Source: Saprospiraceae bacterium (GTDB lineage Bacteria > Bacteroidota > Bacteroidia > Chitinophagales > Saprospiraceae). From it: 63,964 nt of DNA. Below, in pieces: positions 61,754-63,964 of this stretch. Position 1 is the first letter of the stretch. Each line of letters begins with the position of its first letter. Both the position numbers and the translations under genes were made by a program. The notes under the pieces were generated by a model. It saw only the letters and a program-made list of their open reading frames with translations. It was not told the DNA's origin and searched no databases. The stretch lies in the NCBI GenBank assembly GCA_013001975.1, contig JABDKX010000111.1:1-63964 (forward strand). The letters run 5' to 3'.

Positions 61754-62818
61754 TTGTCTACTAAACTCAAAGATTTTCTCAAATTTCTAATTTTCCTTTC
61801 AATAGGTTTATTGATTTTATATTTATTGTATTCCAAACAAAATGCAGCTCATCTGGCAGAATGTGCTGAATTGGGAATACCAGAAAACGAGTGTTCATTA
61901 ATTGATAAAATTGTTTCAGATTTTAAATCTGTAAACGTACTTTGGATAGGATTGATTTGTATAATATTTATGTTGAGCAACTTGTTGCGAGCTTGGAGAT
62001 GGAATCAATTACTCGATCCATTAGGATACAAACCTAAAATAATAAATAGCCTAGGTGCTATAATGTTAGGGTATTTTACAAATTTAGCGGTACCTAGAAT
62101 TGGAGAAGTTGTCAGAGCAGCGAGTTTGGCTAAGTATGAAAATATTCCAGCAGAAAAAATATTTGGCACTATAGTCGTCGATAGAATACTAGATGTAATA
62201 TCCCTTCTAATTGTTATAGGGATCGCCTTCATTTTTTCTTTTGAAACAGTTGGCAACTATATTGCTGAAAAGTCTAACATCTCCATTCAAGCACTTATCT
62301 ACTTTTTTATTATTGCTTCTATTTTAGGTCTCGTTGGATTGTGGATTTTAAAAAAATTTATAATTGACAGTGAATCTACGCAGCCATTTTTTCTAAAAAT
62401 TCGCAAACTCATCTTAGGCTTTAAAGATGGCTTGTTGTCAGTTTTAAAGGTTAAAAACTTGCCTTTTCTTATTTTCAATTCAATAGGAATTTGGTTGATG
62501 TATTATTTAATGACTTACTTATGCTTTTTTGCATTTGAACCGACGAGCGAATTAGGTCCAGTTGCAGGATTGGTAACATTCGTCTTTGGAAGTTTAGGTA
62601 TGGTCATTCCATCACCTGGAGGTATTGGTACTTATCAATGGTTGGTAACAGAAGCTTTATTAATTTATAATGTAGAATATAGTGATGCCTTCTCGTTTTC
62701 GAATATTATGTTTTTTACCATCCAGATATTTTGCAACATCGCAATTGGCGTTTTCTTTTATTTGTTTTTACCATTTTATAACCGTAAAAGCGATGAGAAA
62801 AATTTATCAACAGAATAA
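61754..62818 (+). CDS. Flippase-like integral membrane protein (UPF0104/lysylphosphatidylglycerol synthase TM family)
   Basis: A 354-aa protein with about eight helices and TTG start. Family signatures include NLLRAWRWNQLL, AIMLGYFTNLAVPRIGEVVRAASLAKYE, TIVVDRILDVISLL and the late SLGMVIPSPGGIGTYQWLV. It corresponds to the transmembrane part of MprF-type proteins without the synthase domain. Family members are proposed to flip or bind lipids; the substrate is unknown. It follows panC by about 110 bp of non-coding sequence. Confidence 0.85.
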   Translation: MSTKLKDFLKFLIFLSIGLLILYLLYSKQNAAHLAECAELGIPENECSLIDKIVSDFKSVNVLWIGLICIIFMLSNLLRAWRWNQLLDPLGYKPKIINSLGAIMLGYFTNLAVPRIGEVVRAASLAKYENIPAEKIFGTIVVDRILDVISLLIVIGIAFIFSFETVGNYIAEKSNISIQALIYFFIIASILGLVGLWILKKFIIDSESTQPFFLKIRKLILGFKDGLLSVLKVKNLPFLIFNSIGIWLMYYLMTYLCFFAFEPTSELGPVAGLVTFVFGSLGMVIPSPGGIGTYQWLVTEALLIYNVEYSDAFSFSNIMFFTIQIFCNIAIGVFFYLFLPFYNRKSDEKNLSTE

Positions 62819-62890
62819 GAGCATAATCCACTTCTATCCTTCTGCACTTTTTTAGTATCTTGGTTTTTTTTCAAACTGAACAAAGATTAG

Positions 62891-63943
62891 ATGAAAACGA
62901 TTAAGGGTCCTGCGATTTTTCTTGCTCAATTTATGGGAGATGAAGCGCCATTCAATAGCTTGGATAGTATTTGTAAATGGGCATCTGACTTAGGATATAA
63001 AGGCATTCAAATTCCAACTTGGGAAACCAGATTGATTGATCTTAATTTGGCAGCAGAAAGTAAAACATATTGTGATGAATTGTTGGGAAAGATAAGATCT
63101 CATAATCTGGAAATCACAGAACTCTCGACGCATCTTCAAGGACAATTGGTTGCAGTACATCCGGCTTATAATGAAATGTTTGATGCCTTTGCTCCTGATG
63201 AAGTCAAAGGAAAACCAAACCAAAGAAAAATATGGGCAATCAACCAATTAACCCTAGCAGCGCAAGCTTCTAAAAATCTTGGACTCAAAGCGCACGCTAC
63301 TTTTTCTGGCGCTCTGGCATGGCCTTTTGTTTATCCATGGCCACAACGTCCTGATGGCTTAGTAGAAACAGCGTTTCAGGAATTAGCCAATCGATGGACA
63401 CCCATCCTAGATACTTTTGATGAAAATGGCGTAGATATTTGTTATGAAGTTCATCCAGGTGAAGATCTTCATGATGGTGTGAGCTATGAAATGTTTTTGG
63501 ATAAAGTCAATAATCATACGCGAGCAAACTTGCTGTACGATCCAAGTCATTTGGTATTGCAACAATTGGATTACATTCAATTTATAGATCATTATCATGA
63601 AAGAATAAAAGCGTTTCATGTTAAAGATGCGGAGTTTAATCCATCAGGCAAACAAGGTGTTTATGGTGGTTATCAATCATGGGCAAACCGTTCAGGAAGA
63701 TTCAGATCGTTAGGTGACGGTGAAATTGACTTCCAAACAATCTTTAGTAAGTTGTCACAGTATGATTTCGATGGTTGGGCAGTGATGGAATGGGAATGTT
63801 GCATCAAATCGCCTCAACAAGGAGCAGAAGAAGGTGCACCTTTTATCGAAGAACATATTATTCAAGTCACAGATAAGGCATTTGATGACTTTGCAGGTGG
63901 TGAAGTAGATAGGTCATTAATCAACAGGTCGCTAGGTCTGTAA
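62891..63943 (+). CDS. Sugar phosphate isomerase/epimerase (xylose isomerase-like TIM barrel)
   Basis: A 350-aa TIM-barrel protein, no signal peptide. Metal-site residues sit in DICYEVHPGEDLHDG (Glu, about 195), ANLLYDPSHL (Asp/His), IKAFHVKDAEF (His) and the final Glu in WAVMEWEC. These match the AP-endonuclease-2/xylose-isomerase-like sugar isomerase family. Substrate unknown; members act on inositol-derived or sugar-phosphate substrates. The gene ends 21 bp before the window edge and is complete. Confidence 0.87.
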   Translation: MKTIKGPAIFLAQFMGDEAPFNSLDSICKWASDLGYKGIQIPTWETRLIDLNLAAESKTYCDELLGKIRSHNLEITELSTHLQGQLVAVHPAYNEMFDAFAPDEVKGKPNQRKIWAINQLTLAAQASKNLGLKAHATFSGALAWPFVYPWPQRPDGLVETAFQELANRWTPILDTFDENGVDICYEVHPGEDLHDGVSYEMFLDKVNNHTRANLLYDPSHLVLQQLDYIQFIDHYHERIKAFHVKDAEFNPSGKQGVYGGYQSWANRSGRFRSLGDGEIDFQTIFSKLSQYDFDGWAVMEWECCIKSPQQGAEEGAPFIEEHIIQVTDKAFDDFAGGEVDRSLINRSLGL

Positions 63944-63964
63944 AATAATTTTAATTTGAGAAGG

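Overview
The window comes from a low-GC member of the Bacteroidota, probably a Saprospira- or Chitinophaga-like lineage (inference). The evidence is type IX secretion system (T9SS) genes (sprA, porW/sprE), several cargo-like proteins with T9SS sorting or SprB-type repeats, a MurF-Alr fusion, a DUF4286 protein, a GH3/beta-lactamase fusion, TAnnTTTG-like promoter elements and weak Shine-Dalgarno sequences. There are no phage genes, transposases or CRISPR arrays.

Layout. 1-6 kb: a large secreted adhesin-like protein (-), a TIGR01777 epimerase, a small HAD phosphatase and an M23 peptidase. 6.4-9.5 kb: the T9SS lipoprotein PorW/SprE. 9.5-12.4 kb: a compact DUF4956 / HlyD-like / TolC-like operon (-). 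12.6-16.8 kb: three periplasmic SurA/parvulin-type chaperone genes (-). 17-20.8 kb: murF-alr and purD (-). 21-29.4 kb: ruvA and the very large sprA (+). 29.4-33.7 kb: three tandem exported amidohydrolases (-), of which only the middle one keeps a full metal site. 33.9-40 kb: a TMTC-like membrane/TPR protein, a NagZ-like/beta-lactamase fusion and a LolC/E-type permease (+). 40-44.3 kb: a structured intergenic stretch and a large secreted beta-propeller protein. 44.4-48.1 kb: an M50 protease, an MFS transporter with a probable CTG start, DUF4286, a decayed PIN-domain toxin and an esterase-like lipoprotein. 48.2-55.2 kb: TPR protein, TonB, GyrI-like protein, htpG and a PLP decarboxylase (-). 55.3-58.9 kb: a PgsA-like/membrane/TerB-like operon (+), a T9SS cargo protein and an MscS channel (-). 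58.9-59.8 kb: a repeat-rich non-coding stretch with an unusual tRNA-like gene. 59.8-63.9 kb: a GH113-like protein, panC, a flippase-like membrane protein and a sugar isomerase/epimerase (+).

The main theme is envelope biogenesis: T9SS export and cargo, outer-membrane protein chaperoning, cell-wall precursor synthesis and muropeptide recycling, lipoprotein release and TonB energisation. Metabolic genes (purD, panC) and ruvA are interspersed.

The points that most deserve a second look are the oversized tRNA-like gene with a tandemly duplicated 3' end and terminator (59.1-59.6 kb), the DUF4956/HlyD/TolC-like operon, the amidohydrolase triad with two degenerate members, the CTG-started MFS gene, and the palindromic repeats between 58.9 and 59.8 kb.
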